64,000 nucleotides of DNA, from assembly GCA_947568835.1 (NCBI GenBank), contig OX387610.1, positions 186,001-250,000 of the forward strand, in the 5' to 3' direction. The position numbers and the translations under genes are program-made. The notes beneath the pieces are model-generated. The model worked only from the letters and a program-made list of their open reading frames with translations, did no database searches and was not told where the DNA came from. Numbering within the stretch: the first letter of the stretch is position 1; every line of letters starts with the position of its first letter. Shown here piece by piece: positions 11,136 to 23,370 of the stretch. The stretch comes from Protonemura montana (taxonomy: Eukaryota > Arthropoda > Insecta > Plecoptera > Nemouridae).

Positions 11136-13335
11136 AAAAGGTTAAAACAGTGACATAGAGATATTATTTTCCAGGCAGTTGCATTACTGACTAAAACCAA
11201 TCTGTATTAGTTTTTAAACACAAAATGTAATTAAAAATGATGCCAAGATATTGAAAGATATATTTAATACATGTAGGCCAAGCACACACAAATAATATCT
11301 GAAATAGAGAATAAAATAGTTCTAGAAATAAATGTTCTAGCTTTCAATGTTCACTTTCAACATTTAATACAGGGATCAAGCTGTGTGATTTACTGCCAAC
11401 AAAGATTGAACATTGTTACAGAGCAATAGAATTTAAGATCAATTGTCAAGAGTGACTGATCAAAATGTATAACAAGTATTTTCTATTTAACATGTAAAGA
11501 CTGTTTAGCTAAATAAAACTGATTATAATTTATAGTCAGTATAATAGTTGGAGAATTGCATTGTTTGCTTTCTGGTTTGCTTGCTTTCATAATGATTTGA
11601 TAGCAGCTTATGAAGCAAAGATGACCAAGAACAGACACGACACTGAATACCTCGATAGACTGAGTCAAGTATTGCAACTTGCTATCCGTGGTCGTGATGA
11701 GATCAAAGATTCATGCAATCAATATTTTGGGGCCTGCCTGGTCAACTAATACTGCAGCCATGAATTACAAGAGTACCTTGAATCTACTTGAATATTGAAA
11801 TGTGCATTGAAAGCCAAACAAAATGAGTTACTGGATTGCATGCTTCAAGTTCTAAAAGATATCATGTAACAGGCAAGATTTAAGGAGCTTCATTCCTACC
11901 ACGATGTTACCAACCTGTGCCAAGTGGATTACATTTTCCATCATCATTTTGATGATATCAGTTTTTCAAACATCACTTTCCAAGTGGATATAAACTACAA
12001 CTCCAGCTAATGTTTAAAGCGCAGGTAATACTCGGGGCTGGTAAAGATATGTTTGTGGTAACAATGATGCTCTGTTTAGCACATCAAAGTCAGGTGGTAA
12101 CATTTATGTATCGAAAGATAGATTAAAAATGACAGACAACTGCCCAATTTATGCAGTCTCATTATTATATAACTAACTGCCAGTGGAGATAAAAAACTAA
12201 AAGGATACAAATTTAATGATAGTCTAAACTGCATCTGCTGACCAAATGCTACTACAAAGTGAAACAATTCCTATGTGTTTTAGATAATAACTAGCACCAT
12301 AATAACTGACGTACCAACATCATGTACTGTGATTAATTGAGGCTGAATAAATATATTATTATTATTATTATATAAAAGGTTAAAACAGTGACATAGAGAT
12401 ATTATTTTCCAGGCAGTTGCATTACTGACTAAAACCAATCTGTATTAGTTTTTAAACACAAAATGTAATTAAAAATGATGCCAAGATATTGAAAGATATA
12501 TTTAATACATGTAGGCCAAGCACACACAAATAATATCTGAAATAGAGAATAAAATAGTTCTAGAAATAAATGTTCTAGCTTTCAATGTTCACTTTCAACA
12601 TTTAATACAGGGATCAAGCTGTGTGATTTACTGCCAACAAAGATTGAACATTGTTACAGAGCAATAGAATTTAAGATCAATTGTCAAGAGTGACTGATCA
12701 AAATGTATAACAAGTATTTTCTATTTAACATGTAAAGACTGTTTAGCTAAATAAAACTGATTATAATTTATAGTCAGTATAATAGTTGGAGAATTGCATT
12801 GTTTGCTTTCTGGTTTGCTTGCTTTCATAATGATTTGATAGCAGCTTATGAAGCAAAGATGACCAAGAACAGGCACGACACTGAATACCTCGATAGACTG
12901 AGTCAAGTATTGCAACTTGCTATCCGTGGTCGTGATGAGATCAAAGATTCATGCAATCAATATTTTGGGGCCTGCCTGGTCAACTAATACTGCAGCCATG
13001 AATTACAAGAGTACCTTGAATCTACTTGAATATTGAAATGTGCATTGAAAGCCAAACAAAATGAGTTACTGGATTGCATGCTTCAAGTTCTAAAAGATAT
13101 CATGTAACAGGCAAGATTTAAGGAGCTTCATTCCTACCACGATGTTACCAACCTGTGCCAAGTGGATTACATTTTCCATCATCATTTTGATGATATCAGT
13201 TTTTCAAACATCACTTTCCAAGTGGATATAAACTACAACTCCAGCTAATGTTTAAAGCGCAGGTAATACTCGGGGCTGGTAAAGATATGTTTGTGGTAAC
13301 AATGATGCTCTGTTTAGCACATCAAAGTCAGGTGG
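10860..13335. repeat. Near-identical 1,238-bp direct tandem duplication
   Basis: Positions 10860-12097 and 12098-13335 line up base for base with an offset of 1,238. I noticed only one substitution (ACAGACACG versus ACAGGCACG near 11633 and 12871). The unit starts inside a LINE 3' end. Small frames within it (for example 11561-11749 and 12799-12987) have no recognised product. Confidence 0.9.
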
Positions 13336-13784
13336 TACAAGGTGTTCCATCTCTACAATGCTGGTGACATTATTAACCAGACTAGAGACAGAGTAGAAAA
13401 TGTTGGATCGTGCCTCCTCGTAGCTGTCTATGATATGTATCTTCCAGCCCATGTTGTTGTGTGTGAAGCTGTTGTAGTAGACAAGGTCTGGTCACGATGA
13501 GTTGGGAGTTCCCTCCAACAAAGCTCCGAGGCCTGCAATGCAAATAGAACACAGTTGTCATTCTAGTTGCAACACTTAATATGAACAATAAAGGTCCTAC
13601 TTAAGCTGGAATTGTAATCTTCAACGCTCTACCAACTTGGCTTTAAGAAATGTCTGATGACAGTTTTAAAAGTAGTTTGTTTGTGCTTTAGATTGACAGT
13701 TACTGCTTTTATCCAGTGAAAGAAATGTTAACTGTCTGACCAATGTTGTTATACTGATAAAGAGGATGTATATATGATAGTTTT
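13336..13784. other. No gene recognised
   Basis: Two minus-strand frames of about 66-68 codons overlap here, without a recognisable domain or convincing splice context. Confidence 0.3.
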
Positions 13785-15372
13785 TAGACTCATGTCTACT
13801 TGATTTATCCTTAGCACAAGTTTTTAGAAAAACTATTTGAACTGGGTTTTGAATGCTAAGTAAAGGGCTACTAAATTTCCCGACGTTTCGTAACATATAC
13901 TAGTTAGATTGTAGCATAGCAGCATTGTAGCATCTACCAGCATAGACTTAGATTGTAGATTACATTTTCTGATTCGATGTAGGGATTTAGATGTGATACC
14001 GTCGTGGATTAAAATCAAGCATCACTTAAGGGATAAAAACACCGAGTTAATTTTTGATAGGGCCAGTAAAGCGTTGTTACGGAAAACCATTCAAGACACA
14101 AGAAAGAAAATTTGGGTTTGTAACGAACAAATTTATTTCTGCAGATCGAAGGTATGTGATTTTATTTCCTTGGATTTATGGGATAGATTTGATTATATCG
14201 TTTCCAATCACAACTGTTGGCTTCACCAAATGACTAGTGAGAAACTTAGTAGAAAGCTAAATAACTTCTGCAGGAAACAACAAAGAAATTGGAGTTCAAG
14301 AGGGACATTCATAAAACCTAAGACAGTTTACAATTTATCTAATACCTGTGTGTCAGAGGCTGGTAATAGAGTTTTAGAAAAGTGATTCAATTTTGCAATA
14401 GCTTCAAAAAGTATTCCAGTAGAAACAATAATAGCAGGGGCAGAAGATGCAGTTAAAAGGTTACCTTTCAAATTAGCAGATGTTATAAGACAGGATGTAG
14501 CATACATTTGAAGGAAGGGAAAAACAGAAGAGTTTAAACAAAACACAAAACCAGAAGAGACAGAAGCTTTGAGGGAATTGAAGAAAAATAAGAAGGTAGT
14601 AATTTTGAAAGCAGACAAAGGGAATTCAACAGTTATTATGAATACAGAAGATTACAAGAGGCAAATGGATGAAGTTATACCATCAGAGGATTACGTAAAA
14701 CTGAATAAAGACCCCACAACAAAATTTGAGAAGAGATAAACAGAATACTTAGAGAAAGCGCCAGTAGAAGAAAAGTTAATAAGAGAATTAGTTCCAAAAG
14801 AATCAATCATTCCAAAAGGTTATGGGTTACCAAAAATTCACAAAATAGATTGGGAAAAGCAGAGGATAGTTGAGAAGAGATGCAAGTGCCAATGCAACTT
14901 GTAACCAGTGTGATAGGTGCACCAGCACATGAAATAGCTAGAACCATAGGAAAAGTCCAGTAATGAACCAGTAATGAAGGCTAAATTATTTGTAAAGAAT
15001 TCTCAAGACTTTTTATCAAAGGTAAAACAGGTGCATTTGGAAGAAGGAGACATGCTGGTTAGTTTAGATGTTTTTGGACTATTTAGTAACATTCCATTTA
15101 ACAAAACAATAGGAATTTTGAAGACAAATAATAGAAAGTTTAGGCTACCAATAACGTTGATCAATTTGATAGAAGAATGTTTAAAGTGCAATTATTTCTT
15201 ATGGGACGGTCATATGAACTTGGGAATTGTTATGATTTTATGTGGTTCTTTTGTTATTGGAAAATTGTCAGGACTGCTCAAACCTCTGAAGAAGTAACTA
15301 GTATATGTTACGAAACGTCGGGAAATTTAGTAGCCCTTTACTCAGCATTCAAAACCCAGTTCAAATAGTTTT
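13785..15372 (+). mobile_element. Penelope-like retroelement, decayed
   Basis: Interrupted frames on the plus strand read the hallmark Penelope reverse-transcriptase order: VVILKADKGNSTVIMNTEDY at about 14600, then KLNKDPTTKFEK, then YGLPKIHK, then VKNSQDFLSKV and DMLVSLDVFGLFSNIPF at about 14995-15110. The element is bounded by inverted copies of the same about 110-bp end (13790-13910 minus, 15260-15370 plus), typical of the pseudo-LTR arrangement of this group. Multiple stops and missing catalytic segments show that it is dead. No GIY-YIG endonuclease domain was recognised. Confidence 0.8.
15275..15332 (+). ncRNA. Hammerhead-ribozyme-like motif in Penelope end
   Basis: CTGAAGA (15286-15292) fits the CUGANGA core. 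It is followed by a stem II GTAAC/GTTAC with an 8-base loop, then GAAAC and GTC at 15312-15319. ACGT between GAA and the cleavage C would make a two-pair stem III, as in the minimal hammerheads known from Penelope-like elements that act as dimers. Stem I is short (CCT against GGG). The motif is seen in sequence; activity is inferred. Confidence 0.6.
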
Positions 15373-15381
15373 TCTAACAAG

Positions 15382-15430
15382 GATGTATTGTATTGTATTG
15401 TATTGTATTGTATTGTATTGTATTGTATTT
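15382..15430. repeat. TATTG pentanucleotide microsatellite
   Basis: About nine tandem copies. The complement, AATAC, is the tail repeat of the LINE fragment ending at 59149, so this may be the 3' tail of a lost minus-strand LINE. Confidence 0.8.
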
Positions 15431-15777
15431 TTGTCCCTGACAAGTATAGTGAACCAGTGTGAGCAAAGTCAGGTCAGCTATAATATAGGCAAATAATATT
15501 GATAGGGGTAAAGTATAATAGTAAAAACAATAATAACAATTAGTTTTGTTCCAAGAGATGAACATATTTACAGATGACAGTTTTGCAAATTGTTAGAAAG
15601 GTTTTAATGTTCATCAAGGGAGTAGAAGTGGTTGTTGAGAAGGAAGATATGCAGTTTAAAGTCAAAGCAGCTGAAGGTTGGGGAGTCTTTGACGAGGGCA
15701 GGAAGGTGTTTGTAGATGTTGATACAAAGGTATCGGGGGTTGTGTTTGAAAAGTGTGGTTTTATGGGGGAGGGCTCG

Positions 15778-16245
15778 GATTTCCTGACTTCTACTCGTTG
15801 TGTGGGAGTGAACGGAGGAGTCAGGTGGGAATAGGTCAGGGTGGGATCTGACTAGGGTGCTTGCAATTTAAACGAGGGTGCAGGTGAGGGTAAGGATTTC
15901 CTGACTTCTACTCGTTGTGTGAGAGTGAACGGAGGAGTCAGGTGGGAATAGGTCATGGTGGGATCTGACTAGGGTGCTTGCAATTTGAACGAGGGTGCAG
16001 GTGAGGGCTTGGATTTCCTGACTTCTACTCGTTGCGTGGGAGTGAACGAGTCAGGTGGGAATAGGTCATGGTGGGATCTGACTAGGGTGCTTGCAATTTG
16101 AACGAGGGTGCAGGTGAGGGTAAGGATTTCCTGACTTCTACTCGTTGCGTGAGAGTGAACGGAGGAGTCAGGTGGGAATAGGTCAGGGTGGGATCTGACT
16201 AGGGTGCTTGCAATTTGAACGAGGGTGCAGGTGAGGGTAAGGATT
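15778..16245. repeat. About 115-bp minisatellite, 4 copies
   Basis: The unit starting GGATTTCCTGACTTCTACTC recurs at 15778, 15893, 16011 and about 16123. It lies at the 3' side of a minus-strand C-rich LINE, mirroring the 91-bp array at the 3' end of the LINE at 2.9-5.2 kb. Confidence 0.85.
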
Positions 16246-16249
16246 TTGA

Positions 16250-17560
16250 GAGTTATGAAGAGGGGTTTGCATGTGTTACGGCAGGATGCTCCTGCAATAA
16301 TGCAGACCGCTTGTTTTTGGGTAGTAAAGATTCTTTTTGCTTGGGGGTAGGTGCCCTAGAAAAGGAGGTTGTAGGATATGTGTGAGTGTAGGTGTGCATG
16401 ATAAACTAGTTTGACAGAGTGGGGGTTGACTACCTTGTCTAGTCAACGGAGGAGCCGGTAGTTTTGATTTTGGAGAGAGTTTTTTGAACACGAAGTGTCC
16501 AGTCTTGGTTAGGGGTGATGTGGATGCCAAGGAATTTAGTCGAGGGGGCACTTGGAGTTACTTTGCAGTTGACTCAGATGAGGGGGAAGAAGTCGGGGAG
16601 TTTGTTTTAGTGTGGAAGTTGATGAAGGTGGACTTTGCTGGCTGGAGGGCTAGTTGGTTGTTTAGGTAATAGGAGGAGATAATAATTGTTTGGGAGTTTG
16701 CAGCTTGGGTGAGGGAGCTGGTAGGTTGAGATTTCAGGCTGGTGGGAAGGTGGGTCGTGTTGTCTGCAAATTGGAAGAGGGAGCGGCCAAGTTAAAAGTT
16801 GAGGAAGGTCGTTGACGTAGAGGAGGAAAAGGAGAGGGGAAGCACCGAGCCTTGCTTGATAGAGAATACATACAGATACAGATACGTAGGGGGGTAGATA
16901 TGGTGGGGGGTAGATACGGAGGGGGGTAGATACGGAGGGGGGTAGATACGGAGGGAGGTAGATACGTAGGGGGGTAGATATGAAGGGGGGTTTGCCGGGG
17001 GTTGAAGAGTTAATACAAACAACTTGGGTGTGGTCGGAGAGTAATGAGGCAATCCACTTGTCATGGGTTCCTCTGGTTCCTTGAGACTGGATATTGGGGA
17101 GGAGGAGGGTGTGGTTGATTGTGTCCAAGACTTTGCTGAGATCACAAGAGTCCCAGTGCCTGATCATCTTTGTCCAGGGCAGTGTGGATGGTAGAGAGGA
17201 ATTGCAAGATGGCTGTGATGGTGAATTTATTCTTCTGGAAGCTGTGTTTGCAGTCTGGAAGGATGTTGTGGGTGTTAAGCAAGGAAAGAAGCCGGGAGAG
17301 CATGATTTATTCGATGAGTCTGGACAATGTGGAGAGGTAGGAGATGGGCCTATCGTTGTCAACGATTGGGATGATGAGAGCCTGTTTGAGTTTGGTGGGA
17401 ATATGTTGAGGTAAAGGAGCTATTATTGATGAGGGTGAGGGGGTCGGTTAGGAGGTGCAAGTTGCTGGCTATGAACTCAGATGGAGAACTCATCTAGTTC
17501 GCTCCAGTGTTTGTTTTGGAGGAAGCGGATTCCAAAGGAGATCTCTCCAGGATTGGTAGA
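16250..17560 (-). mobile_element. C-rich LINE remnant, minus strand
   Basis: The minus strand reads CDLSKVLDTINHTLLLPN, then ASPLLFLLYVNDLPQLL, in the same order as reverse-transcriptase motifs of the LINE at 2.9-5.2 kb, with the same C-rich coding bias. Frameshifts and an internal expansion at 16880-16990 disrupt it. Confidence 0.7.
16880..16990. repeat. Short G-rich repeat inside the RT frame
   Basis: Roughly 20-bp units of GGGGGTAGATACGGAGG type, five to six copies, sit between the Gly-Lys-Pro-Pro segment and the LLFLLYVNDLP motif of the minus-strand LINE. They displace the GVPQGS region. Confidence 0.8.
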
Positions 17561-17585
17561 GAATAGGAATATTGACTTTGAGGGT

Positions 17586-20500
17586 GACTTGGCTAGGATT
17601 GGCTTGGCTAGGATTGGCTTGGCTAGGATTGGCTAGGCTTGGCTTGGCTAGGATTGGCTTGGCTAGGATTGGCTAGGCTTGGCTTGGCTTGGATTGGCTA
17701 GGATTGGCTTGGCTTGGCTTGGCAAGGATTGGCTTGGCTAGGATTGGCTAGGCTTGGATTGGCTAGGATTGGCTAGGATTGGCTTGGCTCGGCTTAGCTT
17801 GACTTGGCTTGGCTAGGATTGGCTTGGCTTGGCTTGGCTAGGATTGGCTTGGCTAGGATTGGCTAGGATTGGCTAGGATTGGCTAGGATTGGCTTGTCTT
17901 GGCTTGGCTAGGATTGGCTTGGCTTGGCTAGGATTGGCTTGTCTTGGCTTGACTTGGATTGGCTAGGATTGGCTTGGCTAGGATTGGCTAGGATTGGCTT
18001 GGCTTGGATTGGCTAGGATTGGCTTGGCTAGGATTGGCTTGGCTAGGATTGGCTAGGATTGGCTTGGCTTGGCTTGGCTAGGCTTGGCTTGGCTTGGCTT
18101 GGCTTGGCTTGGCTAGGATTGGCTTGGCTATGGCTTGGCTTGGCTAGGATTGGCTTGGCTTGGCTTGACTTGGCTTGACTTGGCTTGGCTTGGATTGGCT
18201 TGGCTAGGATTGGCTTGGCTAGGATTGGCTTGGCTTGGCTAGGATTGGCTTGGCTAGGATTGGCTTGGCTAGGCTAGGATTGGCTTGGCTTGGCTTGGAA
18301 TGGCTTGGCTTGGCTAGGATTGGCTTGGCTAGGATTGGCTTGGCTAGGCTAGGATTGGCTTGGCTTGGCTTGGAATGGCTTGGCTTGGCTTGGCTAGGCT
18401 TGGCTGGGCTGGGCTTGGCTTGGCTGGGCTTGGCTTGGCTAGGATTGGCTTGGCTAGGATTGGCTTGGCTTGGCTTGGCTAGGATTGGCTTGGCTTGGCT
18501 AGGATTGACTTGACTTGGCTAGGATTGGCTTGACTTGGCTTGGCTTGACTTGGCTAAGATTGGCTTGGCTTGGCTAGGATTGGCTTGGCTTGGCTAGGCT
18601 TGGCTTGACTTGGCTAGGATTGGCTTGGCTTGGCTTGGCTTGGCTAGGATTGGCTTGACTTGGCTAGGATTGGCTTGGCTTGACTTGGCTTGGCTTGGCT
18701 AGAATTGGCTTGACTTGGCTAGGATTGGCTTGGCTTGGCTAGGATTGGCTTGCCTAGGATTGGCTTGGCTTGGATTGGCTTGGCTTGCCTAGGATTGGCT
18801 TGGCTTGGCTTGGCTAGGATTGGCTTGGCTTGGATTGGCTTGGCTTGCCTAGGATTGGCTTGGCTTGGCTTGGCTAGGATTGGCTTGGCTTGGCTAGGAT
18901 TGGCTTGGCTTGGCTTGGCTAGGATTGGCTTGGCTTGGATTGGCTTGGCTTGCCTAGGATTGGCTTGGCTTGGCTAGGATTGGCTTGGCTTGGCTAGGAT
19001 TGGCTTGGCTTGGCTTGGCTTGGCTAGGATTGGCTAGGATTGGCTTGGCTTGGCTAGGCTTGGCTAGGCTTGGCTGGGCTTGGCTTGGCTTGGCTTAGCT
19101 TGGCTAGGATTGGCTTGGCTTGGCTTGGCTAGGATTGGCTAGGATTGGCTTGGCTTAGCTAGGCTTGGCTAGGCTTGGCTGGGCTTGGCTTGGCTTGGCT
19201 AGGCTTGGCTAGGCTTGGCTTGGCTTGGCTTGGCTTGGCTTGGCTAGGATTGGCTTGGCTAGGATTGGATTGGCTTGGCTTGGCTTGGCTTGGCTAGGAT
19301 TGGCTTGGCTTGGCTTGGCTAGGATTGGCTTGGCTTGGCTAGGATTGGCTTGGCTAGGATTGGCTTGGCTTGGCTTGGAATGGCTTGGCTTGGCTAGGAT
19401 TGGCTAGGATTGGCTTGGCTTGGCTAGGCTTGGCTAGGCTTGGCTGGGCTTGGCTTGGCTTGGCTAGGCTTGGCTAGGCTTGGCTAGGCTTGGCTTGGCT
19501 TGGCTTGGCTTGGCTTGGCTTGGCTAGGATTGGCTTGGCTGGATTGGATTGGCTTGGCTTGGCTTGGCTAGGATTGGCTTGGCTTGGCTTGGCTTGGCTT
19601 GGCTTGGCTAGGATTGGCTTGGCTTGGCTTGGAATGGCTTGGCTTGGATTGGCTTGGCTTGGCTTGGAATGGCTTGGCTTGGCTTGGCTAGGCTTGGCTG
19701 GGCTTGGCTTGGCTTGGCTTGGCTTGGCTAGGATTGGCTTGGCTAGGATTGGCTTGGCTAGGATTAGCTTGGCTTGGCTAGGATTGGCTTGGCTTGGCTA
19801 GGATTGGCTTGACTTGGCTAGGATTGGCTTGGCTTGACTTGGCTTGGCTTGACTTGGCTAAGATTGGCTTGGCTTGGCTAGGATTGGCTAGGCTTGGCTT
19901 GACTTGGCTAGGATTGGCTTGGCTTGGCTTGGCTAGGATTGGCTTGACTTGGCTAGGATTGGCTTGGCTTGGCTTGGCTTGGCTAGAATTGGCTTGACTT
20001 GGCTAGGATTGGCTTGGCTTGGCTAGGATTGGCTTACCTAGGATTGGCTTGGCTTGGCTAGGCTTGGCTGGGCTTGGCTTGGCTTGGCTTAGCTTGGCTA
20101 GGATTGGCTTGGATTGGCTTGGCTTGGCTTGGCTAGGATTGGCTAGGATTGGCATGGCTTGGCTAGGCTTGGCTTGGCTTGGCATGGCTTAGCTAGGATT
20201 GGCTTGGCTTGGCTTGACTTGGCTTGGCTTGGCTTGGCTTGGCTTGGCTAGGATTGGCTTGGCTTGGCTAGGCTTGGCTTGGCTTGGCTAGGATTGGCTT
20301 GGCTTGGCTTGGCTAGGATTGGCTTAACTTGGCTAGGATTGGCTTGGCTTGGCTAGGCTTGGCTTGGCTTGGCTAGGATTGGCTTGGCCTGGCTTGGCTA
20401 GGATTGGCTTGGCTTGGATTGGCTTGGCTTGGCTTGGCTAGGATTGGCTTGGCTTGGCTAGGATTGGCTTGCCTAGGATTGGCTTGGCTTAGATTGGCTT

Positions 20501-22913
20501 GGCTTGGCTAGGATTGGCTTGGCTTGGCTTGGCTTGGCTAGGCTTGGCTTGACTTGGCTAGGATTGGCTTGGCTTGGCTTGGCATGACCTGGCTAGGATT
20601 GGCTTGGCTTGGCTTGGCTAGTATTGGCTTGGCTTGGCTTGGCTAGGATTGGCTTGGATTGGCTTGGCTTGGCTAGGCTTGGCTTGGCTAGGATTGGCTT
20701 GGCTTGGCTAGGATTGGCTTGGCTTGGCTAGGATTGGCTTGACTTGGCTTGGCTTGGCTTGGCTAGGATTGGCTTGGCTTGGCTTGGCTAGGATTGGCTT
20801 GGCTTGGATTGGCTTGGCTTGGATTGGCTAGGATTGGCTTGGATTGGCTTGGCTTGGCTTGGATTGGCTTGGCTTGGCTTGGATTGGCTTGGCTTGGATT
20901 GGCTTGGCTTGGCTTGGATTGGCTAGGATTGGCTAGGATTGGCTTGGCTTGGCTTGGCTTGGATTGGCTTGGCTTGGATTGGCTTGGCTTGGCTTGACTT
21001 GGCTAGGATTGGCTTGGCTTGGCTTGGCTAGGCTTGACTTGGCTAGGATTGGCTTGGCTTGGCTTGGCTTGGCTAGGATTGGCTAGGATTGGCTTGGCTT
21101 GGCTTGGCTTGGCTAGCATTGGCTTGACTTGGCTAGGATTAGCTTGGCTTGACTTGGCTTGGCTTGGCTAGAATTGGCTTGACTTGGCTAGGATTGGCTT
21201 GGCTTGGCTAGGATTGGCTTGCCTAGGATTGGCTTGGCTTGGATTGGCTTGGCTTGGCTAGGATTGGCTTGGCTTGGCTTGGCTTGACTTGGCTAGGATT
21301 GGCTTGGCTTGGCTAGGATTGGCTTGGCTTGGATTGGCTTGGCTTGGCTAGGATTGGCTTGGCTTGGCTTGGCTTGACTTGGCTAGGATTGGCTTGGCTT
21401 GGCTAGGATTGGCTTGGCTTGGATTGGCTTGGCTTGGCTAGGATTGGCTAGGCTAGGATTGGCTTGGCTTGGCTAGGATTGGCTAGGATTGGCTTGGCTT
21501 GGCTTGGCTTGGCTAGGATTGGCTTGGCTTGGCTAGGATTGGCTTGGCTTGGATTGGCTTGGCTTGGCTTGGCTAGGATTGGCTTGCCTAGGATTGGCTT
21601 GGCTTGGATTGGCTTGGCTTGGCTTGGCTAGGATTGGCTTGGCTTGGCTTGGCTAGGATTAGCTTGGCTTGGCTTGGCTAGGATTGGCTTGGCTAGGATT
21701 GGCTTGGCTAGGATTGGCTTGGCTAGGATTGGCTTGGCTGGGCTAGGCTTGGCTAGGATTGGCTTGGCTAGGATTGGCTAGGATTGGCTTGGCTTGGCTT
21801 GGCTAGGATTGGCTTGGCTTGGCTTGGCTAGGCTTGGCTTGGCTTGGCTAGGATTGGCTTGGCTTGGCTTGGCTTGGCTTGGCTTGGCTAGGCTAGGATT
21901 GGCTTGGCTTGGCTTGGCTAGGATTGGCTTGGCTTGGCTAGGATTGGCTTGACTTGGCTTGGCTTGGCTAGGATTGGCTTGGCTTGGCTAGGATTGGCTT
22001 GACTTGGCTTGGCTTGGCTAGGATTGGCTTGGCTTGGCTTGGCTTGGCTTGGCTTGGATTGGCTTGGATTGGCTTGGAGTGGCTTGGCTAGGATTGGCTT
22101 GACTTGGCTTGGCTTGGCTTGACTTGGCTAGGATTGGCTTGGCTTGGCTAGGCTTGGCTTGACTTGGCTAGGATTGGCTTGGCTTGGCTTGGCTAGGCTT
22201 GACTTGGCTAGGATTGGCTTGGCTTGGCTAGGATTGGCTAGGATTGGCTTGGCTTGGCTAGCATTGGCTTGACTTGGCTAGGATTGGCTTGGCTTGGCTT
22301 GGCTTGGCTTGGCTTGGCTTGGCTTGGCTTGGCTTGACTTGGCTAGGATTGGCTTGGCTTGGCATGACCTGGCTAGGATTGGCTTGGCTTGGCTTGGCTA
22401 GGATTGGCTTGGCTTGGCTAGGATTGGCTTGGCTTGGCTTGGCTTGGCTAGGATTGGCTTGGCTTAGCTTGACTTGGCTTGGCTAGGATTGGCTTGGCTT
22501 GGCTTGGCTAGGCTTGGCTAGGATTGGCTAGGATTGGCTTGGCTTGGCTTGGCTTGGCTAGGCTTGGCTAGGATTGGCTAGAATTGGCTTGGCTTGGCTA
22601 GGATTGGCTTGGCTTGGCTTGGCTAGGATTGGCTTGGCTTGGCTTGGCTTGGCTAGGATTGGCTTGGCTTGGCTAGGATTGGCTTGGCTTGGCTTGGATT
22701 GGCTTGACTTGGCTTGGCTTGGCTTGGATTGGCTTGGCTTGGCTTGGCTAGGATTGGCTTGGCTAGGATTGGCTTGGCTTGGCTAGGATTGGCTTGGCTA
22801 GGATTGGCTTGGCTAGGCTTGGTTTGGCTTGGATTGGCTTGGCTTGGCTAGGCTTGGCTAGGATTGGCTTGGCTTGGCTTGGCTAGGATTGGCTTGGATT
22901 GGCTTGGATTGGC
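17586..22913. repeat. 5.3-kb TTGGC-type pentanucleotide satellite
   Basis: The array consists almost wholly of 5-mers GGCTT, GGCTA and GGATT, most often in the order GGCTA GGATT GGCTT. It has a few variants (GACTT, GGAAT, GCCTA) and no interruption by unique DNA. Because 15 bases make five codons, long frames reading repeats of Ala-Trp-Leu-Gly or Ala-Arg-Ile-Gly appear; these are not genes. The plus strand is G/T rich throughout. The right edge lies about 25 bp past the donor of an LRR exon on the minus strand, so the array probably occupies an FBXL4 intron. Confidence 0.95.
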
Positions 22914-22938
22914 TTACACTTACCCCTACCATTGATAC

Positions 22939-23090
22939 CTGTCAAGTCCAGCTGTTGTAGGGAGGATGCACTTTGGACCAACTGCAGGAGGTCTGCATCA
23001 TTAGTTCCACGACAAGCAGCCAGGCCCAGCTTCTTCAGCGAAGAACAAGATTCCACCAACGGAAGAAGATCTCCAACTTCATCTGCCAGA
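22939..23090 (-). CDS. FBXL4: LRR exon, probable late exon of FBXL4
   Basis: A 152-bp minus-strand exon has acceptor TTTTCCAG before 23090 and donor GACAG|GTATC after 22939. It encodes a cysteine-type leucine-rich repeat: LPLVESCSSLKKLGLAA, then DADLLQLVQSASSLQQLDLTG. This matches the pattern of a late repeat in FBXL4, the F-box/LRR substrate receptor linked to mitochondrial quality control. Assignment to FBXL4 is supported by three 5' exons of the same gene on the same strand at 29.8-30.7 kb. The F-box and the middle repeats were not found between them, so they may lie in short exons I missed, or be lost. Confidence 0.65.
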
Positions 23091-23370
23091 CTGGAAAACA
23101 AATACAACTGTTACTGTCAAACCCAAACATTTCTGAGAGGCTTCATATTGCTACTAGACGCATTTATAAAAAGCATTTTTTCATCTTTTAGAACGAGTAG
23201 CAAGTCTTAAAGATCAGGAGTTAACATTATGTGCTTTTCTGATTTTCAGATGTAATTGAGATAAAACCTTTTTTTATCTCATAACTGGCCCAAACTTTAT
23301 CACAAAACTTTCAGATAAACTTTATCAGTTCTTTGGCAAAATGCAACTGTAATTTTTTGATAATCTTCAC

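Noticed and set aside
18235..22786. Long frames of Ala-Trp-Leu-Gly and Ala-Arg-Ile-Gly repeats
   Set aside because: Direct consequence of a 5/15-bp satellite without stop triplets; no start context, splice signals or non-repeat residues.
17586..22913. Telomeric or subtelomeric repeat (TTAGG-like)
   Set aside because: No run of TTAGG is present; the units are GGCTT, GGCTA and GGATT and the array is flanked by ordinary genes and transposons.
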